Source of the DNA: Aureococcus anophagefferens
Taxonomy: Eukaryota > Sar > Pelagophyceae > Pelagomonadales > Pelagomonadaceae
Reading direction: 5' to 3'
NCBI RefSeq assembly: GCF_000186865.1
Contig: NW_008705569.1
Span: 1,285,958 to 1,349,957, forward strand
DNA: 64,000 bases
A program made the translations under genes and the position numbers. The notes below the pieces were generated by a model that was given only the letters and a program-made list of their open reading frames with translations, was not told the DNA's origin and did not search any database. Below are positions 20,201-28,424 of the stretch, one piece after another; the first letter of the stretch is position 1; each line of letters begins with the position of its first letter.

Positions 20201-22130
20201 GCACGCGGAGCAGCCCTCGCCGTTCCCCGGGCTGTACGTCCCGACCGGGCACCGCGCGCACTCCGAGACGCCGTCGCCGTCCTCCGACAGCTCCGTGCCC
20301 GCGAGGCAGGCCGTGCAGTTGCCCCCGTCGAAGGCCCGGTGCGACTCGAGGCACGCGCAGTAGTCCAGGCTTTTGGCGCGCGGCTTCGACCACGTGCCGT
20401 TGGGGCAGCTCGCGCACCCGCGGCCGGCGTCGTACGTCCCCGCGGCGCAGCCCTCGCAGTATCCCGTCGCGCGGTCCAACACGTACCCCTTGGCGCAGGA
20501 GCAGCGGTCGTAGCCGTCGTAGGCGTCGTCGATGGTCACGTCGTGGCCCTCGACGGTGGACACGGCGGGGAAGCAGCGGCGCCCGGACGGCTCGTCGACG
20601 ACCTTGCTCGACCGGTCCGCCTCGAGGAACACGGGCAGCGCGTCGTCGCCCATCCTCGGGTTCCCCGCGACGTAGAGGTTCTCCAGGTTGGCGTACTCGG
20701 ACCAGACGGCGCCCTCGAGGTCGTTGTCCGAGAGGTCGAGCGTCGTGATCACCTCCGGGAGGTTCGCCGGCGCGGGCAGGCTGCCCGTGAGCGCGTTGCG
20801 CGCGAGCTTCGCGGTGCGCAACGTTTCCGCCGGCGGCTTGCTGTCGTAGGCGGCGTCGAGGTCGCCCGTTAACAGGTTGCCGCTCAGGTCGAAGACCATG
20901 AGGCGCGAGAAGCGGTGCATGCGCCTGCGTGGAAACCAACCACTGGTTTGGGTGGTCCTGACCAAACTTGAGAATTCTCTCGCTCGGTCACATCGAAGTC
21001 GATTCGGCTGATTTTTGGACGGATCGATCGCTCTCGTCGAGTGCTCGAAGCCCAGCCGAAGCGCTTGTGTCAAAACATTCGAATACGCTCACGTTGAAGT
21101 CGGGTCGAAGATTTGGTTTCCACACGGGCACGCGCCGCGCGGCGTCCCGGACGTCCAGCGCGATCGCGTTCTCGGCCAGCGACAGCACGAGGAGCTCGGG
21201 CATGACGACGGCGTCCGCCTCGGCCCAGGACTCGGGCAGCGTCGCCAGGCGGTTGCCCGCGAGGCTCAGCGTCTCGCAGGCGCTCATGTTGCGGCCGAAG
21301 TCGTCCGCGAAGGCGTCGACGTCGTTGTTCTCGAGGTTGAGCACCCGGAGCGCGCTCCCGAAGTTCGGCAGCGTGCCGTTGAAGCGCTGCGACTTGGCGA
21401 AGACGTACGTGAGCGCCGGCAGGGACGCGACGGCGTCGAGGGGCCCCGCCAACGCCCGCGTGGTCGTCGCGTTGTCGCTGCCCGCGGAGAGCATGAGCCG
21501 CTCGAGGGACGCCAGGTCGCGCCACGCGTCGGGCAGCGCGCCCGTGAAGTGGTTCCCGCTCAGGCGCAGGTTCGTCAGCCCGTCGCACCCGCCGAGCGCC
21601 GCGGGCAACGGGCCGACGAGGCCGCTGTACTGGACGCTCAGCGTCGTCAAAACGCACGGCGCGGGCCACGCGCTCGGCAGGCGCTCGCCGGCCAGGGACT
21701 CGGACGCCAGCCGGAGGAGGTCGAGGTTGGGCGCGTCGGCGAAGGCGTCGTCGGGCAGGCCGCCGACGATCTCGGCGGACCCGAGGTCCAGCGTCGTGAG
21801 GTTCCCCGCGAGGACCGGCTTGAGGCTCGTGAGGTTCGCGGACAGCCCGACGTTCTCCGCGAGGAGCAGCTCCTCGAGCGCGCCGAGGCCGCCGAGGGCC
21901 GGCAGCAGGCCGTCGAGGCCGTTCTCGACGAGGTCGAGCGCGACGACGCGGCCGCCGGCGCAGGTGACGCCGTGCCAGGCGCACTCGTCGGCCGCCGCCG
22001 TCGCCCAGCCGCTCGCGTTGGCCCAGCCGCTCCCGCCCGTCGCGTCGTAGAGTTCGAGGAGGGTCGCCCGCTGCTGGCTCGCGGCGGCGCCGGCCACGCA
22101 GAGCCCGAAGATCCACGTCGCGGGCTGCAT
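17213..22130 (-). CDS. LRR / Cys-rich / multi-TM membrane protein
   Basis: Exons 21136..22130 and 17213..20924 give 1568 aa. A signal peptide (residues 1-20) precedes a plant-type LRR N-cap (ALLELYDATGGSGW, CAWHGVTC) and leucine-rich repeats to about residue 430; the intron lies between repeats. Next come Cys-rich TNFR/GCC2_GCC3-like modules (CAAGTYDAGRGCASCPNGTW and similar). A block of roughly seven to nine hydrophobic segments follows, TRP-like in layout, and then a cytoplasmic region with a C-terminal acidic tandem repeat. A sensor or channel at the cell surface is inferred from architecture. Antisense of its C-terminus nearly meets the preceding gene (22 bp). Confidence 0.85.
17270..17372 (-). 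repeat. Three 33-bp tandem repeats in C-terminal acidic tail
   Basis: Three consecutive copies encoding GGDAEGAPVDE or GGDAEGAPADE at the C-terminus of the LRR/multi-TM protein. The copies are nearly identical at DNA level, suggesting recent expansion. Confidence 0.8.
20925..21135 (-). mobile_element. Introner element A2 (211-bp intron)
   Basis: Exactly the same length as A1 and clearly homologous throughout in the same orientation. The target duplications are GCGCGTGC (left) and GCGCATGC (right), differing by one base. Terminal inverted repeats are CGTGTGGAAACCAA and TTGGTTTCCACGCA. The donor is GC within the left target copy and the acceptor CGCAG. Splicing joins DVRDAAR to RMHRFSRL, in phase with the LRR. 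The interior carries CGTCCAAAAATCAGCC. Confidence 0.92.
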
Positions 22131-22304
22131 GGTCCCCACCTGGGTGTTGGTGCCACTTTCCAAATGTGCAAAAATCCTCGGCAACGTTGCAGTTTTTGTA
22201 TCATCAAAACGACCGGGGGCTTAGTCCCGGCGTCGACCGTCGTCGGCGGCGCGTCGCGCCGGCGGTCGACGGGCGCGCGTCGCGGCGACCCAGCGCAGCG
22301 CGCC

Positions 22305-23003
22305 ATGGACACGTCGCCGGGCAAGGACGCCGGGGGCGGCGGCGTGCCGCTGTCGGCCATGCTCGACGCGAAGAACACGCGCATCCGCGCCGAGGCGGAC
22401 ATGAAGCTCCTCCAGAACCGGCTCGCGCACCTCACCGTCGCCGAGGAGCGCGCGCGGAAGAAGATCGCCGAGACGAAGGCGCGCACGCAGGAGATCGTGA
22501 GCCTCAAGAAGCGCAACGTCGACCACGCGGGCGCGAAGAGGGCGCAGGCGACGGAGCGCGAGGTCAGCGTCGCCGCGACGCGCAAGGCCGTCGCCCACAA
22601 CCGCAAGTCCATGGCGCGCCACGTCGCCGCGTCCCGCGCCGAGGTCGAGGGCCAGCGCAAGCGCGAGGCCGAGTCCACGCGGAGCCGGCTCCGCGAGCTC
22701 GGCGGCGTCGCCGCCGCGAACGGCGACGACCTCAAGAGCCGGAACAAGCTGCGCAACGAGCAGGCGCGGCGCGAGCGCGACGAGGCGCGACGGAGGAAGG
22801 AGCAGGCGCGCCTCGAGCAGGAGCGCAAGCGCCAGGAGGAGTACGCGCGCAAGGTCGAGGAGGAGACGCGCCGCGCCGTCGAGGCCGAGAAGCTCATCCA
22901 GGACATGGCCGTCCAGGAGCAGGAGCTCATCGAGCGGCTCCGGTCCACGCAGGACATGCAGCGCGCGGCCTACGAGGAGCTCCAGGCGAGCCTCCAGCTG
23001 TGA
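22305..23003 (+). CDS. Basic coiled-coil protein
   Basis: 232 aa from an ATG in a good context (GCGCCATGG). After a short Gly-rich head the protein is almost entirely charged alpha-helix with continuous heptads (Arg/Lys/Glu/Gln/Ala), ending in a Leu-rich segment. Such proteins occur among flagellar and cytoskeletal components, but no specific family is recognised. Divergent from the LRR gene across 174 bp. Confidence 0.65.
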   Translation: MDTSPGKDAGGGGVPLSAMLDAKNTRIRAEADMKLLQNRLAHLTVAEERARKKIAETKARTQEIVSLKKRNVDHAGAKRAQATEREVSVAATRKAVAHNRKSMARHVAASRAEVEGQRKREAESTRSRLRELGGVAAANGDDLKSRNKLRNEQARRERDEARRRKEQARLEQERKRQEEYARKVEEETRRAVEAEKLIQDMAVQEQELIERLRSTQDMQRAAYEELQASLQL

Positions 23004-23167
23004 CGCGCGCGCCGGGGGCAGAAACGACGCGGGAGCCTAAGCATGTCTTAGAAGCAACGGGTTTCGGCTGCTGCCGAAGACAGACGCACCGTGGAGCTTC
23101 TTACGTGCTAGGGGCGAGGGAAAAGCGCGCGCGGCATTTTTTTTTTGCTTTTTTTCTCGCGGGCGCC

Positions 23168-23530
23168 CTAGTCCTCGTACTGGCTCGCGTCGTAGCAGCC
23201 CGGGAGGAAGACCTCGCACTTCTCGGCGATGGCGAGGACGATGTTGTTCCGGCCCGCGTTGACGCCCTTGGCCTGGAGCCAGTAGTAGAACATGTCGCAG
23301 TGCTCGACGCACGTCGTGTCCGCGGCCTTGAGCGAGAGGAACTTGCCGATGAGCTGGTAGGTCGTCGTGATCGACTCCTCGACCTTGTCCGTCGCCGCGA
23401 GGAGCTTGACGTTCGCCGGGCCGATGCCGGGGATCTGCTCGAGGTCGCCGGTGACCTGCTCCCGGAGCCAGTCCGCGAGCTTGTCCTCGTTGATCTTCGT
23501 CTTCTTCGCGGAGTAGCCGTCGGCGCTCAT
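23168..23530 (-). CDS. BAF-like helix-hairpin-helix protein
   Basis: 120 aa. Residues 31-110 resemble barrier-to-autointegration factor (BANF1), a small dimeric chromatin protein: a helix-hairpin-helix PGIGPANVKLL (34-44), then YQLIGKFLSLK (58-68), a DMFYYWL helix (79-85) and GVNAGRNNIVLAIAEKCEVF (89-108), in the order found in BAF (GIG, GQFLVLK, WL, GANAKQ). The N-terminal 25 residues are charged. The resemblance is from memory of the family's pattern; nonspecific DNA binding is inference. Confidence 0.6.
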   Translation of the reverse strand: MSADGYSAKKTKINEDKLADWLREQVTGDLEQIPGIGPANVKLLAATDKVEESITTTYQLIGKFLSLKAADTTCVEHCDMFYYWLQAKGVNAGRNNIVLAIAEKCEVFLPGCYDASQYED

Positions 23531-24066
23531 GGTTCCGATACGCGGGGCCTGCGCGGGGTGCGCGCGGTCGAGCCGGGGCGCGTTCGCGTCGCGGAGCGCG
23601 CGAGCGGCGGGCGGACCGCGCGCGTCACACAGACCGCGCGCGAGCCGCGGCGGGCCGCGGGGCGAGCGGCGACGCGGCGCGGGCGTCGCGGGTCGCCGCG
23701 CCCAGCGCCGCGTGCGTCGTGTCCCGGGATGCGACGATCGCCGCGGCAACGGCGCCAACGGCGGCGTTCTTGCCACAAGCGCTTTGAGGCGCGTTTGTGG
23801 GGTGTTTCGCCGTCGCAGCGTCGTCGCAGCGGTCCACGTCGCGTCGGGGTACGGCCAGAGGGCGTGGGCGAGGGTCAAGAAGTGCGCGCGAGTGCCCAGG
23901 CGCCGGGTAGTGCGGGGTATAAACGCGAGAAGAGTCGACGAACCGCGGAGGAACCGGCTTGATCAAGGGCAAACGAGGCAACCGTGCCCGTCGCCGGCCT
24001 GTGGCAACGGACGACGCGACGCGGTGAGGAGTCCGAATTGACGCGGTGAGGAGTCCGAATTGACGA
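23531..24066. promoter_or_regulatory. Divergent intergenic region with TATA-like box
   Basis: 536 bp between the BAF-like gene and the nucleotidyltransferase gene. A TATAAA sits at 23918-23923 on the plus strand, about 145 bp before the downstream ATG. A perfect 22-bp direct repeat lies immediately before that ATG. The open frames through here are Arg-rich GC artefacts. No RNA gene is evident. Confidence 0.4.
24018..24061 (+). repeat. Perfect 22-bp tandem duplication upstream of ATG
   Basis: The unit GACGCGGTGAGGAGTCCGAATT occurs twice head to tail (24018-24039, 24040-24061), ending five bases before the ATG at 24067, so it lies in the 5' leader of the nucleotidyltransferase mRNA. Confidence 0.9.
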
Positions 24067-25590
24067 ATGGACGGCCTCGACGACATCAGCCAGGAGGAGA
24101 TCGACGCCTTCGCGGCGTCGGGCCAGGACCTCGGGCCGGGCGAGGACTCCATCTTCGTCGCGGCCTTCGCCGAGGCCTTCGACCACGACCCCAACGTGGC
24201 CGCCTGCCGGCCCTGCAAGCCGGCGCCGCCGCTCATGTTCCGATCGCCGACGCTCGTCTACCTGCCCCAGAAGGCCGAGGCCGAGTTCGACGCGCTGGCG
24301 GGCGCGTACTCGGCGAACCTCGCGCCGAACCTCGCGCCGTCGGAGGGGCGCTGGCCGTCGGACGGCGCGGACGCGTCCGGCTACATCGCGTCGGCTTCGG
24401 ACGTGCCGGCGCCGCCGGCGCCGGCCGAGGACGCGCCGACGCCGCCGGCGGACGCGCCGGACGGGCTCGCGCCGTCGATCGCCGCGCGCCTCGCGTCGTC
24501 GGACGCCGTCGAGGCCGCGCTCGTCAGCGTCTGCGGCTTCGTCGACCCCGTGGTCATGGCCCTGGCGTCGGGCCACGCGACGGAGGACGCGCTGCGGGCG
24601 GCGCTCGCGCGGGCGCTCGGCGCGGAGCAGGCGGCGCGCGTCGCCGACGCCATCGTCCGCGGCGACCGGCCCGAGGCGTCGTCGTCGTCGTCCGACGACG
24701 ACGGCGACGGCGACGCGCCGATCCCGGACTGGGTCCGCGCGGCGGACCTCGACGACCAGCTCGTGCGGTTCGACGCCTGGGTCCGCGGCGACGGCGCCCT
24801 GCGCAGCGGCGACGACGGCCCCGCCGCGGACCTCGGCGCGCGGCTCGCGCTCGCCGTCCAGGAAGCGCATCCCTACGCGCTCGCGGAGGTCTACGGGAGC
24901 CGCGCGTGCGGCGTCGAGCTCTTCGACAGCGACGTCGACCTGCGGCTCCTCGACGCCGTGCCGCTCGCGGACGTCGCGCGCGCCATCGACGGCGCGGCCT
25001 GGAGCCGGAGCGTGGAGCACGTGCACGCGCGCGTGCCCGTCGTCAAGGGCGTCGACCGGCGCACGGGCCTCGCCTTCGACGTGTCGCGCGCCTGCGACGG
25101 CGACCGCGCCGCGGCGGACCGCGGCGACGCCGGCGACGGCACGGCGGCCATCGAGGCCTTCGCGGCGGCGCGCGCGGCCTACGCGCCCGTCTGCCGCTTC
25201 GCCAAGGTGCTCCTGCGCCAGAGCGGCCTCGACGACGTCTACGGCGGCGGGCTGGGGTCCTTCCGCTGCTGCGCGCTCGTCGCGAAGGCGCTCCCGAACA
25301 AGCCGCCGGGCGCGGCGCTCCTCGGCGTCCTCGACGCCTGGGCGTCGCCGCGGGCCTACGACGCGCCGCTGTCCTTCGGCGGGTCGGCCGTCGACCTCTC
25401 GTCGCTCGACGACCCGCGCGCGCTCGCGGCGTGCTTCGCGCGCGCGGCGGCGGCGATCCGGTCCGGCGGGTTGGCGGCGGCGCTCGACGTGCCGGGCCTC
25501 GCGCGCCGGAGGCGCAAGCACGACCGGCGGACGACCCCGGTGGGCAACCACGTCGACCGGCGATGCGCGAAGAAGCGGCGGACGAGTTAA
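24067..25590 (+). CDS. TRF4/PAPD5-type non-canonical poly(A) polymerase
   Basis: 507 aa. The nucleotidyltransferase core carries YGSRACGVELFDSDVDL (residues ~276-292): the GS of the polymerase-beta superfamily and catalytic acidic pair D289/D291. The central domain follows with CRFAKVLLRQSGLDDVYGGG and SFRCCALVAKAL, matching the KxFLxxRGLNxxxxGGxxSY pattern of TENT4/TRF4 enzymes, which add short 3' tails to nuclear RNAs for surveillance. The N-terminal 220 residues are mostly disordered and acidic. The C-terminus is a short basic tail, a likely nuclear signal. Its stop codon overlaps the stop of the nucleoside hydrolase on the other strand (TTAA). Confidence 0.82.
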   Translation: MDGLDDISQEEIDAFAASGQDLGPGEDSIFVAAFAEAFDHDPNVAACRPCKPAPPLMFRSPTLVYLPQKAEAEFDALAGAYSANLAPNLAPSEGRWPSDGADASGYIASASDVPAPPAPAEDAPTPPADAPDGLAPSIAARLASSDAVEAALVSVCGFVDPVVMALASGHATEDALRAALARALGAEQAARVADAIVRGDRPEASSSSSDDDGDGDAPIPDWVRAADLDDQLVRFDAWVRGDGALRSGDDGPAADLGARLALAVQEAHPYALAEVYGSRACGVELFDSDVDLRLLDAVPLADVARAIDGAAWSRSVEHVHARVPVVKGVDRRTGLAFDVSRACDGDRAAADRGDAGDGTAAIEAFAAARAAYAPVCRFAKVLLRQSGLDDVYGGGLGSFRCCALVAKALPNKPPGAALLGVLDAWASPRAYDAPLSFGGSAVDLSSLDDPRALAACFARAAAAIRSGGLAAALDVPGLARRRRKHDRRTTPVGNHVDRRCAKKRRTS

Positions 25591-26600
25591 GGATGCTTCG
25601 CGAGGGCGTCCTTCAGCCAGGCGACGTAGATTGCGCGCCCGCCGGCGTAGGCCTCGTGCCGCTTCTTCTGCGACGCCTGGCCGGGCCGGAGGTTCGTGCC
25701 GACGAAGTGGTGGAGCTCGTGGTCCTTGACGCGCACGACGCCCGTGTCGCCGTCGACGATCAAGCCGCCGAAGAACTGGTCGAAGTTCTCCTGCGTCGAG
25801 TAGTAGAACGCCGCCAGGGGGTCGCAGCGGACCGCGTACGCGTCGACCTTGGGGATCGACGCGAGCAAGCCCGGCATGGCCGCGAGCTCCGCGGCGACGT
25901 CGTCGAGGTCCGCGGAGCAAGCGTCGAGGCCCACGATGGCGAGGTCGTGCATCATCCCGACGACCTTCCGCGCGGCCCTGGGGTCGCAGGCGAAGTTGAA
26001 CTCGGGCACGTTGTAGGGCGCCTGGTCGAGGTCGAAGTCGGGCTTCTTGTACTTGAGCTTGTTGCCGCCCATGGCGACGCACTCGCCGAAGTGATAGTCC
26101 AGGGTCTCCTTGTCGAGGCCCTCGAGGGCGGCGGCGACGTTGGTGAGGGGCCCGAGGAAGAGCCCGTCGGGGCGATCGAGGCGCGCGAGCGCGTCCGCGA
26201 CGGTCGACGCGCTCGGCGCCGCCCGCGGCAAGTCCGCGGCCCACGCGACCATTTTTTCGCGCGCCGTCGCGAGCCACGGCGCGACCTCGACGCTCGGCGC
26301 GGGCAGGCCGGCGACGACCTCGACGTCGTCGCGGCCCAGGGCCTTGAGCAGGCCCGCGACGCGCGCCGCGCCGACGGCCGGCGTCTCGCAGGCGCCGCTC
26401 GTCGTCGTGACCAACTTCAAATGCTCGTCGGACGCCAGCGCGCCGATGGCGAGCAGGTCGTCGAAGCCCGCATCCGTGTCGATCCACAGCGGCGCCGTGC
26501 GTTTGAAGGTCGAGACAACGGGCGGGGTTGGCGCTTGATAGGACGAGAAATGTGGATGCGCTTGATAGAAGTCTGCCATGGCTGCCAGCGAAAAGCGCAT
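25587..26600 (-). CDS. Inosine-uridine preferring nucleoside hydrolase
   Basis: 337 aa. The calcium/ribose-binding signature WIDTDAGFDD (D41, D43, D47, D48) opens the domain, followed by GPLTNVAAAL, VAMGGN and EFNFACDPRAARKV, all typical of the IUNH family that hydrolyses the N-glycosidic bond of ribonucleosides for purine or pyrimidine salvage. An alternative start at 26579 would drop seven residues. No clear targeting peptide. The 3' end overlaps the nucleotidyltransferase gene by 4 bp. Confidence 0.9.
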   Translation of the reverse strand: MRFSLAAMADFYQAHPHFSSYQAPTPPVVSTFKRTAPLWIDTDAGFDDLLAIGALASDEHLKLVTTTSGACETPAVGAARVAGLLKALGRDDVEVVAGLPAPSVEVAPWLATAREKMVAWAADLPRAAPSASTVADALARLDRPDGLFLGPLTNVAAALEGLDKETLDYHFGECVAMGGNKLKYKKPDFDLDQAPYNVPEFNFACDPRAARKVVGMMHDLAIVGLDACSADLDDVAAELAAMPGLLASIPKVDAYAVRCDPLAAFYYSTQENFDQFFGGLIVDGDTGVVRVKDHELHHFVGTNLRPGQASQKKRHEAYAGGRAIYVAWLKDALAKHP

Positions 26601-28424
26601 GCACAGACGACTAGCAACCGGACGTGGAGGCTGAGCTTTGGCAAAAACTCACACGAGCTCCATCGGACGCCTCATCGGCTGCCACACTTGTGGACAAGCG
26701 AAGCTGCCTTGGCCACGGGTTTGGTTGACAGTTGGGCCCACCTGAGGCAGATCGCGCACGTCGCGGCTCACCCTAGCCGCCATGGGGGTTTAAAAAATCT
26801 TCAGTGTCCAGTACTCTGGAGGAGCTCGGCTTCGGTTTTCCTGGGAGTACGATTTAAATCCTAATGCTCCTGCGGTGCGCCTATACCGCCAATGGTCGCG
26901 CAAGTACGCGCCGCTTTAATCCCTTCCCGACGTCGGCGGCGTTTTTTTTTGCCCCGGCCAAAATCGGCACGGCTCACGGCCCGCAGCCCAGCTCACCGGT
27001 GCATCTGTCGGCCTGGGCGGCGCTCCAGCGCAGCGCAGGCGTGCCCGTGGGCCTCCGCGAGGGTTGCGCACTTGTGTGTGACCTATGGACGGTCTCTAGC
27101 ACTTACTAATCGACGGACCAAGTTGCAGTGAAATGTATCGCTCGGCTGAAACGTCGTCTTTTGATGGAGACGATGTGGTTGGTCGGCGGAGCGGGGCTGC
27201 GTCTGGGGTCTGGGGCGCCCGAAGGTACTATGCCCGCGCGGCTGCCGGCCGGAATCGGGGCGACGAGAGAGGGGTTCGCTTGGCATAGTACCTTCGAGCA
27301 CCCAGAACCTCGCCGCGGGGACCGCCTCGCGCGCGCGGAGAGAGAGGGGAAAATGATCTCGGCTTCTGCGTGCTCCCGAGACGAGCGGGCTGAAGATTTG
27401 GGATGCTCGACCCCGAATTGCCATTGCGAAGTGTGCTCAGTTTCTCTCCCCCTGGCCTGGAACATGCCAAACCCAGCATCAGAGATCGTGCGACCATCAT
27501 CGACGACGTCCAACCCTTTTTCGAAAGTAAACTTCTAGGTTCAATAAGTTAATGTTGCGTTCCGGCCGACGATTGGTAAGTGTCTAGCCAGCTCCATAGC
27601 TCCCGAAATCACTCTCGCGCGCGTCTACGGCGTGCGCCCAAAAGTGGCGAAATCCGCGGTCCCGCCATGCGGCGGCGCATCGGCGAGCCTTCGGACTCTT
27701 TTTCAACCAGATGCTCTTCATGATGGTGCGAGTCGATGGTGTGACGCGTTCCTGGTGTCGCGTCGAAAATTCGACGACTCGCGAATGTCCGCCGGGCGCC
27801 GAAACGCTTCGACCGAAAACGCGAGCCGCGGTGCGCCTGTGGGCGCTGGTGGCGGACTGGCTGTCGTCGAAGGCGTAGACCACATGTGACGAGCGGGCGA
27901 AGGCGTCGGAGTCGCCCCGGGTTGCGAAATCGGCGTGCGAGAGGTTGATCTGGTCTGCAATGCCGGTTCAATGTGGGTTCAACAATTAAATCCAGCCCGA
28001 GAAAAACCAACCCCGGGCGACCCCGGGCCTCTCCTAAGTGTCGTAGATTAAAGCATGGGACTCGGTTGTGGCCTGCCGAACGCTCCTAATGGTCCTCTAA
28101 TGGTGGTTCAAATTAAACCCCCATGATGGTTTTGTCTACGTCGCGGCGCAGGTCGGACTCCGCCCCGGCGCGTAGGCCTATTCCAATCCCTAACCAGACT
28201 CGTATCGACCAGCGACGCAAGCTGTCCGGACGAGTGGCGGCGTGCAAAACCTCCGGCCAAATGCCTTGACCGGGGGTTTCTGCAGAGTCTTTTGCAAATG
28301 GCAGTTCATACGATGGTCGAGTGCCTGTTCAGGCCTAGTCATCCGTAAAACGCACACAAAAACACACTCCCATCGTCTGCAAACGAACGCGTATCGCTCC
28401 GACACACGCCTGCTGAAAAAAACC
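26601..28424. other. Gene-poor region with a MITE
   Basis: About 1.8 kb without a convincing gene, with lower GC than the flanking genes. It contains the 484-bp MITE copy at 27100-27583. The remainder, including short open frames, shows no motif, tRNA or repeat that I could recognise. The last ~300 bp presumably hold the condensin D3 promoter and 5' leader. Confidence 0.6.
27100..27583 (+). mobile_element. MITE copy 1, 484 bp, 5-bp TSD
   Basis: Bounded by inverted repeats CACTTACTAATCGACGG (left) and the complement of CCGACGATTGGTAAGTG (right), about 15 of 17 positions matching. Flanked by TCTAG at 27095-27099 and 27584-27588, a perfect 5-bp target duplication. It has no transposase-like frame, so is non-autonomous. 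A second copy, inverted and nearly identical, is at 56821. An internal palindrome (15-bp arms at 27220-27234 and 27282-27296) lies near its middle. Confidence 0.92.

Noticed and set aside
23529..24041. 170-residue open frame upstream of the nucleotidyltransferase
   Set aside because: Arg/Gly-rich without motifs, overlaps a TATA-like box and a tandem repeat; better read as intergenic.
27128..27538. Open frames inside the MITE as a gene
   Set aside because: The same frames occur in both MITE copies only because the copies are nearly identical; composition is not protein-like and no transposase motif is present.
28100..28125. Possible tRNA T-arm (GGTTCAAATTAAACC)
   Set aside because: No acceptor stem, anticodon arm or D-arm can be built around it.
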